A stretch of 39,648 bases of DNA from Halanaerobium sp. MA284_MarDTE_T2 (GTDB lineage Bacteria > Bacillota > Halanaerobiia > Halanaerobiales > Halanaerobiaceae). The notes beneath the pieces are model-generated. The model searched no databases and was not told the DNA's origin. It worked only from the letters and a program-made list of their open reading frames with translations. Positions 8,428 to 16,121 of this stretch are shown piece after piece. A program made the position numbers and the translations under genes. The DNA lies in assembly GCF_003337245.1 (NCBI RefSeq), contig NZ_QPJE01000020.1, positions 1-39,648 on the forward strand. The letters are read 5' to 3'. The stretch's first letter is position 1. Every line of letters begins with the position of its first letter.

Positions 8428-9576
8428 ATGAGATTATATGAATATGAAGCAAAAAAAATATTTTATTCTAATGAAATAAAAATTCCAAAAAGTAAAATGG
8501 TTTATTCGTCTAAAGATGCAAAAAAAGCTGTTCAAGAGATTGGGTTTCCTGTAGTTGTTAAATCGCAAACACTAATTGGGGGGCGTGGAAAAGCAGGTGG
8601 AATAAAAATTGTTGATGAAATTAAAGATTTAGAGAAAACTGTTGAAGAAATATTGCAATTAGAAATAAAAGGATATAAGGCTAACGGGGTTTTAATCGAA
8701 GAAAAACTTAATATTAAACAAGAATTGTACTGTGGAATAACAATAGATAGAACATTGGGAAAAGCAGTTATTATGATTAGCTCAGAGGGTGGTATTGATA
8801 TTGAAACTGTGGCTAATAAGGACCCAGATAAAATAATGAAATTTATGATTGACCCTACAGAAGAAAAATTTTCTTATGAATTCATAGAATTTGTTAAAAA
8901 ATTAGATTTTTCTGGAAAATTGTTGCTGAAAATTAGTAATGTAGTGAAAAAATTGTTTGAAATTTTTAATAATTATGACTGTAAGATTGCTGAAATTAAC
9001 CCAATTGTAATTACAGACCAGAATGATGTCATATGTGCGGATGCTGTTCTGGAAATAGATGATTCTGCATTATTTAGACATCCAAATTTTAAAAAAAGAA
9101 AATTAAATAGTATGAATGAAAGAGAAAAACACTTTAATAAAAAGGGAGCTACATATGTTAGATTAGATGGTAATATTGGACTCATTTGTAGCGGCGCAGG
9201 ATTGGGAATGGCTACGATGGATTTAATAAATAATTATGAGAATATGTCACCTGCAAATTTTTTGGAAACAGGGGGCGGTATAACAGAAGATCTTGTTTTT
9301 GATTGTATGGAATTAATAATAGAAATACCTGATATTAAAGGTATATTATTAAATTTGTATGGCGGTATTAATCCCATTCATGAAGGTGCAAAAGGAGTAG
9401 CTCGAGCAATAAAAAAACATAATTTAAAAATTCCAATAGTTGCTAAAGCACTTGGTAATCGCCAGGAAGAAACATGGAAGATTCTTGAAAAATCAGGAGT
9501 TGTAGTTGTTAAAAACTTTGAAACTAGAAAAGCTGTTGAAACTTTAGCAAAAATTTTAGAAGGTGAAAGTGTATGA
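8428..9576 (+). CDS. sucC: Succinyl-CoA synthetase (ADP-forming), beta subunit
   Basis: This 382-residue ATP-grasp protein is the beta subunit of succinate-CoA ligase, which couples thioester cleavage to ATP or GTP synthesis. GGRGKAGGIKIV marks the nucleotide-binding region, and NPIHEGAKGVARAI the C-terminal ligase-CoA domain. Length matches the family (about 388). The start is the second of two overlapping ATGs: the one at 8424 runs into a stop after five codons, and AAGGAGG lies upstream. It overlaps sucD by 4 bp (ATGA). Malate-CoA ligase (MtkA) is a close relative, so another C4/C5 acid cannot be excluded. Its place beside a 2-oxoacid oxidoreductase supports succinyl-CoA. Confidence 0.9.
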   Translation: MRLYEYEAKKIFYSNEIKIPKSKMVYSSKDAKKAVQEIGFPVVVKSQTLIGGRGKAGGIKIVDEIKDLEKTVEEILQLEIKGYKANGVLIEEKLNIKQELYCGITIDRTLGKAVIMISSEGGIDIETVANKDPDKIMKFMIDPTEEKFSYEFIEFVKKLDFSGKLLLKISNVVKKLFEIFNNYDCKIAEINPIVITDQNDVICADAVLEIDDSALFRHPNFKKRKLNSMNEREKHFNKKGATYVRLDGNIGLICSGAGLGMATMDLINNYENMSPANFLETGGGITEDLVFDCMELIIEIPDIKGILLNLYGGINPIHEGAKGVARAIKKHNLKIPIVAKALGNRQEETWKILEKSGVVVVKNFETRKAVETLAKILEGESV

Positions 9577-10442
9577 GTATACTTGTAAATAAAAATACTA
9601 AAGTATTAGTACAGGGAATAACAGGTAAAATAGGAAGGGCTCAAACAAAATATATGTTGGATGCAGGTACCAACATTGTTGCAGGTGTAACTCCGGGAAA
9701 AGAAGGAACTAAAGTATACGGAATACCTGTATATGATACAGTTAAGGAAGCTAAAGAAAATCATGATATTGATGCTTCAGTATTATTTGTTCCAGCTTCC
9801 ATAGCAAGGGAATGTGTTATAGAAGCGGCAAAAAATAAAATTAAATTAATAACTTTAATAACTGAGCATACGCCTGTTCATGATGTAATGGAAATGAAAT
9901 CGTATATTGATAAATCTGATTCGCTTTTGATTGGACCTACAACACCAGGAATCATATCTCCAGGAGAATGTAAAATTGGAATATTACCAACAAATATGTT
10001 TACTCCTGGATCAGTAGGAGTTATTTCAAGAAGTGGTACATTATCATATGAGGTGTCCGCAATATTGAGTGATAATAATATTGGGCAAAGTACTGTTGTT
10101 GGTATGGGAGCCGACCTTGTTGCAGGTACTAATTTAATAGATATTTTAAAATTATTTAATTCAGATAAAAATACAAAATTAGTTGTATTGATAGGGGAAG
10201 TTGGTGGCAGTCAGGAAGAAGATGCTGCTGAATATATTAAAAACGAAATGAATAAACCTGTTGTAGCATATATTGCTGGCGGATCTGCACCTGATGGGAA
10301 GAGAATGGGACATGCAGGAGCAATAGTAGAAGGTGGAAAAGGGAGTGCCGAAAGCAAGATTTCGCATTTAACAAGTAGTGGAGTTAAAGTAGTATCATTT
10401 TTATTTGAAATTCCAGAAGTAGTAAAAAAATTACTGCAATAA
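9573..10442 (+). CDS. sucD: Succinyl-CoA synthetase, alpha subunit
   Basis: This 289-residue alpha subunit binds CoA through an N-terminal Rossmann domain (GITGKIGRAQTKYMLDAG) and carries the phosphorylated histidine, His247 in MGHAGAIVEGGKG, equivalent to His246 of the E. coli protein. Together with SucC it forms the ligase that turns succinyl-CoA into succinate with ATP formation. The 4-bp overlap with sucC implies translational coupling. A 42-bp gap with an AAGAAAGGGTG site separates it from korD. Confidence 0.93.
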   Translation: MSILVNKNTKVLVQGITGKIGRAQTKYMLDAGTNIVAGVTPGKEGTKVYGIPVYDTVKEAKENHDIDASVLFVPASIARECVIEAAKNKIKLITLITEHTPVHDVMEMKSYIDKSDSLLIGPTTPGIISPGECKIGILPTNMFTPGSVGVISRSGTLSYEVSAILSDNNIGQSTVVGMGADLVAGTNLIDILKLFNSDKNTKLVVLIGEVGGSQEEDAAEYIKNEMNKPVVAYIAGGSAPDGKRMGHAGAIVEGGKGSAESKISHLTSSGVKVVSFLFEIPEVVKKLLQ

Positions 10443-10484
10443 TTTTTTCAATATTCACAAATTTAAGAAAGGGTGAAATAATAG

Positions 10485-10703
10485 ATGATATATATTAAAA
10501 AAGATATGTGTAAAGGATGTGGACTTTGTATTGAGTTCTGTCCTGTAAACATATTAAAATTTTCAGAAGATTTAAACGAAAAGGGTGTTTATCCACCTGA
10601 AGTTACGGATATAAATAAATGTATCGAATGTGAAAACTGTATGATTTACTGTCCTGATTTCGCTATATTTTTAGAGAAAGGTGGTGTAAAAAATGAAAAA
10701 TAA
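10485..10703 (+). CDS. korD: 2-oxoacid:ferredoxin oxidoreductase, ferredoxin-like delta subunit
   Basis: This 72-residue protein has two CxxCxxCxxxCP motifs (CKGCGLCIEFCP and CIECENCMIYCP) and so should bind two [4Fe-4S] clusters. It is the electron-transfer subunit of the KorDABC complex, passing electrons from the thiamine centre to ferredoxin. Gene order D-A-B-C matches 2-oxoglutarate oxidoreductases of many anaerobes. Its end overlaps korA by 11 bp. Confidence 0.9.
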   Translation: MIYIKKDMCKGCGLCIEFCPVNILKFSEDLNEKGVYPPEVTDINKCIECENCMIYCPDFAIFLEKGGVKNEK

Positions 10704-11832
10704 TAAAACTGATTTTATTCAAGGTAATATTGCATGTGTTGAAGGAGCAATAGTAGCAGGATGTAAATTTTTTGCAGGTTATCCAATAACACCAGCTTCA
10801 GAAATAGCTGAACATATGTCAGAAAGAATGTTTCAGGTGAATGGTACTTTTATTCAAACCGAAGATGAATTATCTTCCATTGCAGCAGTCGTTGGATCTT
10901 CTTGGGCAGGTGCTAAAGCTATGACAGCTACCTCTGGTCCGGGAATAAGTTTGATGCAAGAAAACATTGGGCTGGCCATTGCAACTGAAACTCCACTGGT
11001 TATTGTTGATGTTCAAAGAGGAGGACCGTCAACTGGTAGTCCAAGTATTAGTTTGCAGGGAGATACCATTCAAGTTAAATATGGTTCTCAGGGTGAATAT
11101 CAAGTTATTTCAATAGCACCATCATCACCTCAAGAGATGTTTGACTATACAATTTGGGCATTTAATATTGCTGAAAAATTTCGAACTCCAGTATTTGTTA
11201 TGGCAGATGTTATGGTTGGTCATATGCGAGAACAGGTAGAATACCCGGAGGATTATAACGAATTAGAGATTTTTGATAGAAAGATATTAGATGATCCAGA
11301 TTCAACAGAAGGAAGATTTTTAAGTACAGAAGTAGCTCCGATGCCGATTTTTGGTAATGGATTTAAGGCTAATGTAACTGGATCTACTCACGATGAATTT
11401 GGATGGAGAAATGTTTCTGATCCGAAGGTTATGGATAATTTTATTAAAAAATTAACAAATAAAATACTGAATAATAAAAGTGAGATAATTAGAACTGAGA
11501 AAGAATATATGGAAGATGCGGAAGTAGTGTTGTTATCTTATGGCAGTGTTTCTAGAGCTGCTCTAGAAACAGTACATACAGCACGAGAAAAAGAAATAAA
11601 AGTAGGATCATATAGACTTGTTACTGTTTGGCCTTTTCCAGAAAAAGAAATATCTAAAATGTCAGAAAATGTTGAAAAAATAATTGTTTTAGAAAATAAT
11701 TTGGGACAAATTTATCCTTATGTTCGTTCTGCTGTAGACGGAAAGGCAGAGGTGGAATTATTGTCTCCATCTGTATTAGGGGAATTTTTTGAACCAAATT
11801 ATATTTTAAACAAAATAAAGGAGGCAAAATAA
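10693..11832 (+). CDS. korA: 2-oxoacid (2-oxoglutarate-type):ferredoxin oxidoreductase, alpha subunit
   Basis: This 379-residue alpha subunit shows the pyrimidine-binding domain (ITPASEIAEHM, QTEDELSSIAAVVGSSWAGA, TATSGPGISLMQE) and a C-terminal transketolase-like domain II. The complex decarboxylates a 2-oxoacid to its acyl-CoA and reduces ferredoxin. The neighbouring sucCD point to 2-oxoglutarate, giving succinyl-CoA, although branched-chain 2-oxoacid enzymes have similar subunits. The ATG overlaps korD by 11 bp and is preceded by AAAGGTGG. The stop overlaps the korB start by 1 bp. Confidence 0.9.
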   Translation: MKNNKTDFIQGNIACVEGAIVAGCKFFAGYPITPASEIAEHMSERMFQVNGTFIQTEDELSSIAAVVGSSWAGAKAMTATSGPGISLMQENIGLAIATETPLVIVDVQRGGPSTGSPSISLQGDTIQVKYGSQGEYQVISIAPSSPQEMFDYTIWAFNIAEKFRTPVFVMADVMVGHMREQVEYPEDYNELEIFDRKILDDPDSTEGRFLSTEVAPMPIFGNGFKANVTGSTHDEFGWRNVSDPKVMDNFIKKLTNKILNNKSEIIRTEKEYMEDAEVVLLSYGSVSRAALETVHTAREKEIKVGSYRLVTVWPFPEKEISKMSENVEKIIVLENNLGQIYPYVRSAVDGKAEVELLSPSVLGEFFEPNYILNKIKEAK

Positions 11833-12668
11833 TGCTTAAAGATATAGAACACCCTTTACAAAAATATATTCGTCCTGGAACTAATTATACAACATGTCCA
11901 GGATGTGGTAATGGAATTTTGGCGCAAAGTACTTTAAGAGCAATAAAAAATCTAGAATTAGATTTTGATAATATAGTGTTTGTTTCTGGTATAGGTTGTG
12001 CTGGATGGATTCCCAGTCCTTCATTTAATACAGATGTGCTTCATGTTACTCATGGAAGAGCAATTGCCTATGCAACTGGCGTAAAATTAACAAATCCTAA
12101 ATTGAAAGTTGTTGTTTTTAGTGGTGATGGTGATCTCTCTGCAATAGGTGGTAATCATTTTATTCATGCTGCCAGGCGCAATATTGATCTAACTGTTATA
12201 TGTGTCAATAATAGAATATATGGAATGACAAGTGGACAGGCTGCACCTACAACACCAAAAAATAGTAAAACTACTACAACACCTTATGGAAATATGGAAA
12301 ATACTTTTGATTTAAGTGATCTGGCGAAAAGTGCGGGAGCAACTTTTGTAGCACGATGGACAACTTACCATGCGCGTCAATTGACAAAATCAATTGCTAA
12401 GGCTATAGATAAAAAAGGGTTTTCTTTTATAGAAGCTATATCCCAATGTCCAGTACACTATGGAAAAGTGATTGGAATGAGAAATGATGCCCCTTCAATG
12501 ATGAAAGAATTTAAAAGTAAATCTATACATATAAATAAAATAGATTCATTAAGTAATGAATCTTCAGATGACAAAATCATTGTAGGAGAATTGGTCAATG
12601 AGAATGAAAAAGCTGAGCTGACAGATTTAATGCAAAGTTTACGCACGGAGGTGGGTACAGATGGCTAA
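11832..12668 (+). CDS. korB: 2-oxoacid (2-oxoglutarate-type):ferredoxin oxidoreductase, beta subunit
   Basis: This 278-residue subunit binds thiamine diphosphate. TTCPGCGNGI near residue 20 and the GDGD...NN thiamine motif (GDGDLSAIGGNHF through CVNNRIYGMTSGQ) are intact. Length and motifs match KorB/PorB proteins. GGAGG precedes the ATG, and the end overlaps korC by 8 bp. Confidence 0.92.
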   Translation: MLKDIEHPLQKYIRPGTNYTTCPGCGNGILAQSTLRAIKNLELDFDNIVFVSGIGCAGWIPSPSFNTDVLHVTHGRAIAYATGVKLTNPKLKVVVFSGDGDLSAIGGNHFIHAARRNIDLTVICVNNRIYGMTSGQAAPTTPKNSKTTTTPYGNMENTFDLSDLAKSAGATFVARWTTYHARQLTKSIAKAIDKKGFSFIEAISQCPVHYGKVIGMRNDAPSMMKEFKSKSIHINKIDSLSNESSDDKIIVGELVNENEKAELTDLMQSLRTEVGTDG

Positions 12669-13197
12669 CATTAATATTAGAATAGCTGGAATAGGTGGCC
12701 AGGGAGTAGTATTATCAGGAATCATATTAGGAAGAACTGCTTCTGTATATGAGGGTAAAAATGCTGTTCAGACCCAATCATATGGATCAAGTGCTAGAGG
12801 AGGAGATGTTTGTTCAGAAATAATTATTTCTAATAAAAAAATTATATATCCTCAAGTACTAAAATCTGACATATTAATAGCTCTTTCTCAAAAAGCGGTT
12901 GATAAATATAGAGATCAAATATTAGAGGGAGGCACATTAATAGTGGATAAAGATTTAACAAAATTAGAATTTGAAACAGAAAAATTTAAAGTTTATGGTG
13001 AATCTTTTAATAAAACTGCTATTGATGAGTTTAATAATAAAACAGTGGCAAATATGATTATGTTAGGCTATCTTGTCAAAAAAACTGAAATAGTTGATGT
13101 AGAATTATTAAAAAAAAGCATATTGGAATCAGTTCCAGTAGAAACAAAAGAAATTAATATTAAAGCTTTAAATAAAGGAATGCTGCTTGCGCAATAA
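12661..13197 (+). CDS. korC: 2-oxoacid (2-oxoglutarate-type):ferredoxin oxidoreductase, gamma subunit
   Basis: This 178-residue gamma subunit begins with the typical GIGGQGVVLSGIILG motif and contains the SYGSSARGGDVCSEIIIS segment. It completes a full four-subunit complex, so the enzyme should be functional. The coding sequence overlaps korB by 8 bp. The next gene most likely starts 25 bp after its stop. Confidence 0.92.
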   Translation: MANINIRIAGIGGQGVVLSGIILGRTASVYEGKNAVQTQSYGSSARGGDVCSEIIISNKKIIYPQVLKSDILIALSQKAVDKYRDQILEGGTLIVDKDLTKLEFETEKFKVYGESFNKTAIDEFNNKTVANMIMLGYLVKKTEIVDVELLKKSILESVPVETKEINIKALNKGMLLAQ

Positions 13198-13222
13198 AAT
13201 AATAGAGAAAGGAGTTATACTG

Positions 13223-14482
13223 ATGAAAAAAATAAAAATGAGGAAAATTACGCAGTCATTTAATAATGAGTTTATTGATGATATTCCTGCTGAAATTAGA
13301 AAAGAATTTGAAAAAATCAATTTTGATAAAATAATAAAACCAGGTATGAAAATTTGTATAACTGTAGGCAGTCGAGGAATTGATAATATTAAGTCTATTA
13401 TAAAGAGTGTTATTCAGGAAGTAAAAAAAAGAAAAGGAGTACCGTTTATTACTCCTTCAATGGGGTCACATGGTGGTGCTTATGCAGAAGGCCAACTGGC
13501 TATATTAGCCAAATATGGTATAACAGAAAAAGAAATGGGAGTACCAATAGAAGCAACTATGGATGTAATAAAATTAGGAGAGATTGAAAATGGACTGCCA
13601 GTATATTTTGATAAAATAGCATATGAATCTGATGGGATTATTGCAGTTAATAGAGTTAAAGTTCATACTGGATTTAAATCAGAAATTGAAAGTGGGTTAC
13701 ATAAAATATTGGCAGTAGGATTGGGTAATCATAAAGGAGCAAAATTAGTTCACTCATTGGGAGTAGATGGACTTAGAAATTATATTGTAGAATTTGCAAA
13801 AGTAATTTTGAAAAAAGCACCTGTTGTATGTGGACTTGCAATTTTAGAAAATGCTTATGATAAAACATTTAAATTAAAGGCAGCCAGGCCAGAATCTTTC
13901 TGGGAAGTTGATACTGAACTATTGCAGGAATGCAAGAATCTTTTTCCCTCTCTTCCAGTTAAAGACATAGATCTTTTAATAATTAAGGAAATGGGTAAAA
14001 ATATTAGTGGAACTGGTATTGATACTAATATTATTGGTGGTATTATGGGACCGGTTGAAGAATTTAATCTTCCTCAAATAAAAAAAATCATGGTTTTAGA
14101 TTTAACACCGGAGACACAGGGGAATGCTATGGGAATTGGAATAGCAGATTTAATTACTGAGAAACTTTTTAATAAGATAAATTATAAATCAACCTATGCT
14201 AATGCTATTACCAGTACTTTTTTTGAAAGGGCAAGAATTCCTATGGTATTTAAAACAGAAAAAGAAGGAATTGAAGCAGCTCTTGAAGCTATTTGGAATC
14301 TACCAGGAGAAAAACCTAGAATTATAATTATGAAAAACACATTAGATTTAGAAAATTTATATGTTTCTGAAGTTATTTGGGATGAAATTAAAGAAAATAT
14401 AGAAATAAAATCAGAAAATGACTGGGAAAATATTAAATATGATCAAGAAGGAAATTTAGTAATGAAATATATTTTAAACTAA
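13223..14482 (+). CDS. LarA-like protein (nickel-pincer cofactor-dependent isomerase family)
   Basis: The 419-residue protein resembles the LarA superfamily, whose founding member racemises lactate using a nickel-pincer nucleotide bound to a lysine. Candidate equivalents of LarA active-site residues are Arg51 (GSRGI), His83 (SMGSHGG), His148 (KVHTGF), Lys161 (SGLHK, aligned with SGGRK of LarA) and His170 (GNHKGA). The aspartate before the arginine in LarA appears to be replaced. An ATG also exists at 13187, but AAAGGAG lies just ahead of the ATG at 13223, which I prefer. Genes for cofactor synthesis (larB, larC, larE) are not in the window. Position between korC and tctC suggests racemisation or epimerisation of the imported 2-hydroxyacid; the substrate is inferred. 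Confidence 0.75.
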   Translation: MKKIKMRKITQSFNNEFIDDIPAEIRKEFEKINFDKIIKPGMKICITVGSRGIDNIKSIIKSVIQEVKKRKGVPFITPSMGSHGGAYAEGQLAILAKYGITEKEMGVPIEATMDVIKLGEIENGLPVYFDKIAYESDGIIAVNRVKVHTGFKSEIESGLHKILAVGLGNHKGAKLVHSLGVDGLRNYIVEFAKVILKKAPVVCGLAILENAYDKTFKLKAARPESFWEVDTELLQECKNLFPSLPVKDIDLLIIKEMGKNISGTGIDTNIIGGIMGPVEEFNLPQIKKIMVLDLTPETQGNAMGIGIADLITEKLFNKINYKSTYANAITSTFFERARIPMVFKTEKEGIEAALEAIWNLPGEKPRIIIMKNTLDLENLYVSEVIWDEIKENIEIKSENDWENIKYDQEGNLVMKYILN

Positions 14483-14575
14483 GGGGGTGAAAAAGAAAAA
14501 ATAATGAACAGTAGGTAAAAATTATTTGTTTTGGTCGAGTTATTACTGACGCTAATAAAAAAGGAGGAGAATATT

Positions 14576-15559
14576 TTGAGAAGTAAAATATTAGTAGTTG
14601 CTTTAACATTAATGGTGGTAATATTCTTTGTGGGAGCAAATGTTTATGCAGCTGATTATCCTAATAAGGATATTAAGATAGTTTGTCCTTGGGATGCTGG
14701 TGGAGGAACAGATGCAATAAATAGACAGGTTGCTAAAATGGCAGAAGAACATTTACCAGTTTCAATGTATGTAGAAAATATTACCGGTGGAGTAAGCGGA
14801 ATAGGAGTTTATGAGGTAATGAGTTCAATACCAGATGGTTATACAATTGGTTCATTAACATATGACAGTATAATTACTGTACCGAGACAAAATCTAGTTC
14901 CTGGATATAGTTTAGATAAACTAGAATTGATTTGTCGTGTAACTCAGGAAGCAGATTCACTTATGGTAAGTGGAAAATCAAAATGGGAAAGTTTTGAAGA
15001 ATTTATTGAATCAGCGGAAAAAAATCCGGGTGAGTTAGTAATAGGTATTCAAGGAAAAGGTTCGAGAGTTCATCTGACTGCTTTAAGAATACAGGATTTA
15101 TTAGGAGTTGAATTCAATTTGATTTCTTACCCATCTGGAGCAGGAGCACAGAAAGAAGCAGTATTGTCTGGCGAAGTAGATGCAGTTATTACAAGTATGG
15201 GAGATTTTGCTCCTTTAATTCAATCAGGTCAGGTACGACCTTTAGTTTCCATGGGATCAGGAAGAAATCCACAATTTAATAATGTTCCAACTATGAATGA
15301 ACTTGGACATGAATTAGAAATGGGAAGTTTTGTAGTATTTGCAGCTCCAGAAGGAACACCAGAAGATAGAGTAAAGATTTTAGAGGAAGCAATTCACAAA
15401 GCACATCAGAGTGAAGAATTCCAGACCTGGTTAAAACAGATTGGTGTAGTATCAAGTTGGATGGGAAGAGATGAAATTACAGATTGGGCTAGCAATATGC
15501 AGGAAGAGTATTTCTCCATTATGGATGAGTTAGTTGAACAAGGAGTAATTGAACAATAG
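14576..15559 (+). CDS. tctC: Tripartite tricarboxylate transporter, periplasmic-type substrate-binding protein (TctC/Bug)
   Basis: The 327-residue protein starts at TTG 14576, eight bases after AAGGAGG. The longer frame from 14531 lacks a ribosome site. An N-terminal signal peptide is clear: a charged start, a hydrophobic run of about 18 residues and a likely cut after VYA before ADYPNKD. The mature part has the Bug-family WDAGGGTDAINR loop near the start and typical length. It binds a carboxylate outside the membrane and delivers it to TctAB. A strong 30-bp palindrome follows it, which could stabilise its mRNA and keep its level above the membrane subunits. Confidence 0.92.
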   Translation: MRSKILVVALTLMVVIFFVGANVYAADYPNKDIKIVCPWDAGGGTDAINRQVAKMAEEHLPVSMYVENITGGVSGIGVYEVMSSIPDGYTIGSLTYDSIITVPRQNLVPGYSLDKLELICRVTQEADSLMVSGKSKWESFEEFIESAEKNPGELVIGIQGKGSRVHLTALRIQDLLGVEFNLISYPSGAGAQKEAVLSGEVDAVITSMGDFAPLIQSGQVRPLVSMGSGRNPQFNNVPTMNELGHELEMGSFVVFAAPEGTPEDRVKILEEAIHKAHQSEEFQTWLKQIGVVSSWMGRDEITDWASNMQEEYFSIMDELVEQGVIEQ

Positions 15560-15589
15560 TATACACACAATAACTTCTAATTATGTATA

Positions 15590-15619
15590 CTCCCCACCTA
15601 TTATATAATAGGTGGGGAG
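15590..15619 (+). promoter_or_regulatory. Perfect 30-bp palindrome between tctC and tctB
   Basis: CTCCCCACCTATTAT (15590-15604) is followed directly by its exact reverse complement (15605-15619). There is no T tract after it, so a true rho-independent terminator is unlikely. A hairpin at this place often protects the upstream binding-protein message and lowers downstream expression. An AGGAGG site for tctB follows. Confidence 0.85.
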
Positions 15620-15641
15620 ATAAAGAAGAGGAGGAATTAGA

Positions 15642-16121
15642 TTGAACTTTAAAAAAATCATAAATGGAACAATATTAGTATCAATTATATTCTTTATAAT
15701 AATTACTGTTTTTTTATTTGAAGCTTTAGAAACTGCACCACCATTAGTAAATGGTAAAATCAGTCCAACTTTTTTTCCAATAATTGTTTTAAGTTTAATG
15801 TATTTTGCTGATATAGTTATTTTTATAAAGGGTTTTAAAGAAGAAAAAGGTTTTGATTTTGACTTATCAACTTTAAAACACCCAACATGGGTTGTAATTG
15901 TAAGTTTTATTTATATAAATATTTTTAAAGTGATTGGATTTAGTTTATCAACATTTTTGTACGCATTTAGTTTAATTATGATTTTTAATCCTAAAAAAGG
16001 CAAAATCAAAGCGGTGGTTGCTGCTTTAATGATAACCGGTACCGTTTATTTATTATTTGAAGTTATTTTTGGAGTTAGACTACCAACAGTACATTTGCCA
16101 AAAATTGGAGGGATATATTGA
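15642..16121 (+). CDS. tctB: Tripartite tricarboxylate transporter, small membrane subunit TctB
   Basis: This 159-residue protein has four hydrophobic segments, the length and layout of TctB. The start is TTG just after GAGGAGGAATT. Its N-terminus carries LETAPPLVNGKISPTFFP, a segment resembling the exposed loop of TctB proteins. It is the small membrane partner of TctA. The stop codon overlaps the tctA ATG (TGATG). Confidence 0.85.
   Translation: MNFKKIINGTILVSIIFFIIITVFLFEALETAPPLVNGKISPTFFPIIVLSLMYFADIVIFIKGFKEEKGFDFDLSTLKHPTWVVIVSFIYINIFKVIGFSLSTFLYAFSLIMIFNPKKGKIKAVVAALMITGTVYLLFEVIFGVRLPTVHLPKIGGIY

Noticed and set aside
13187-13222. Upstream ATG giving a 12-residue longer LarA-like protein
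   Set aside because: It overlaps korC and lacks a ribosome site; AAAGGAG directly precedes the ATG at 13223.
14531-14575. Longer N-terminus for TctC
   Set aside because: The extra 15 residues would precede the signal peptide and have no ribosome site, whereas the TTG at 14576 has AAGGAGG at good distance.
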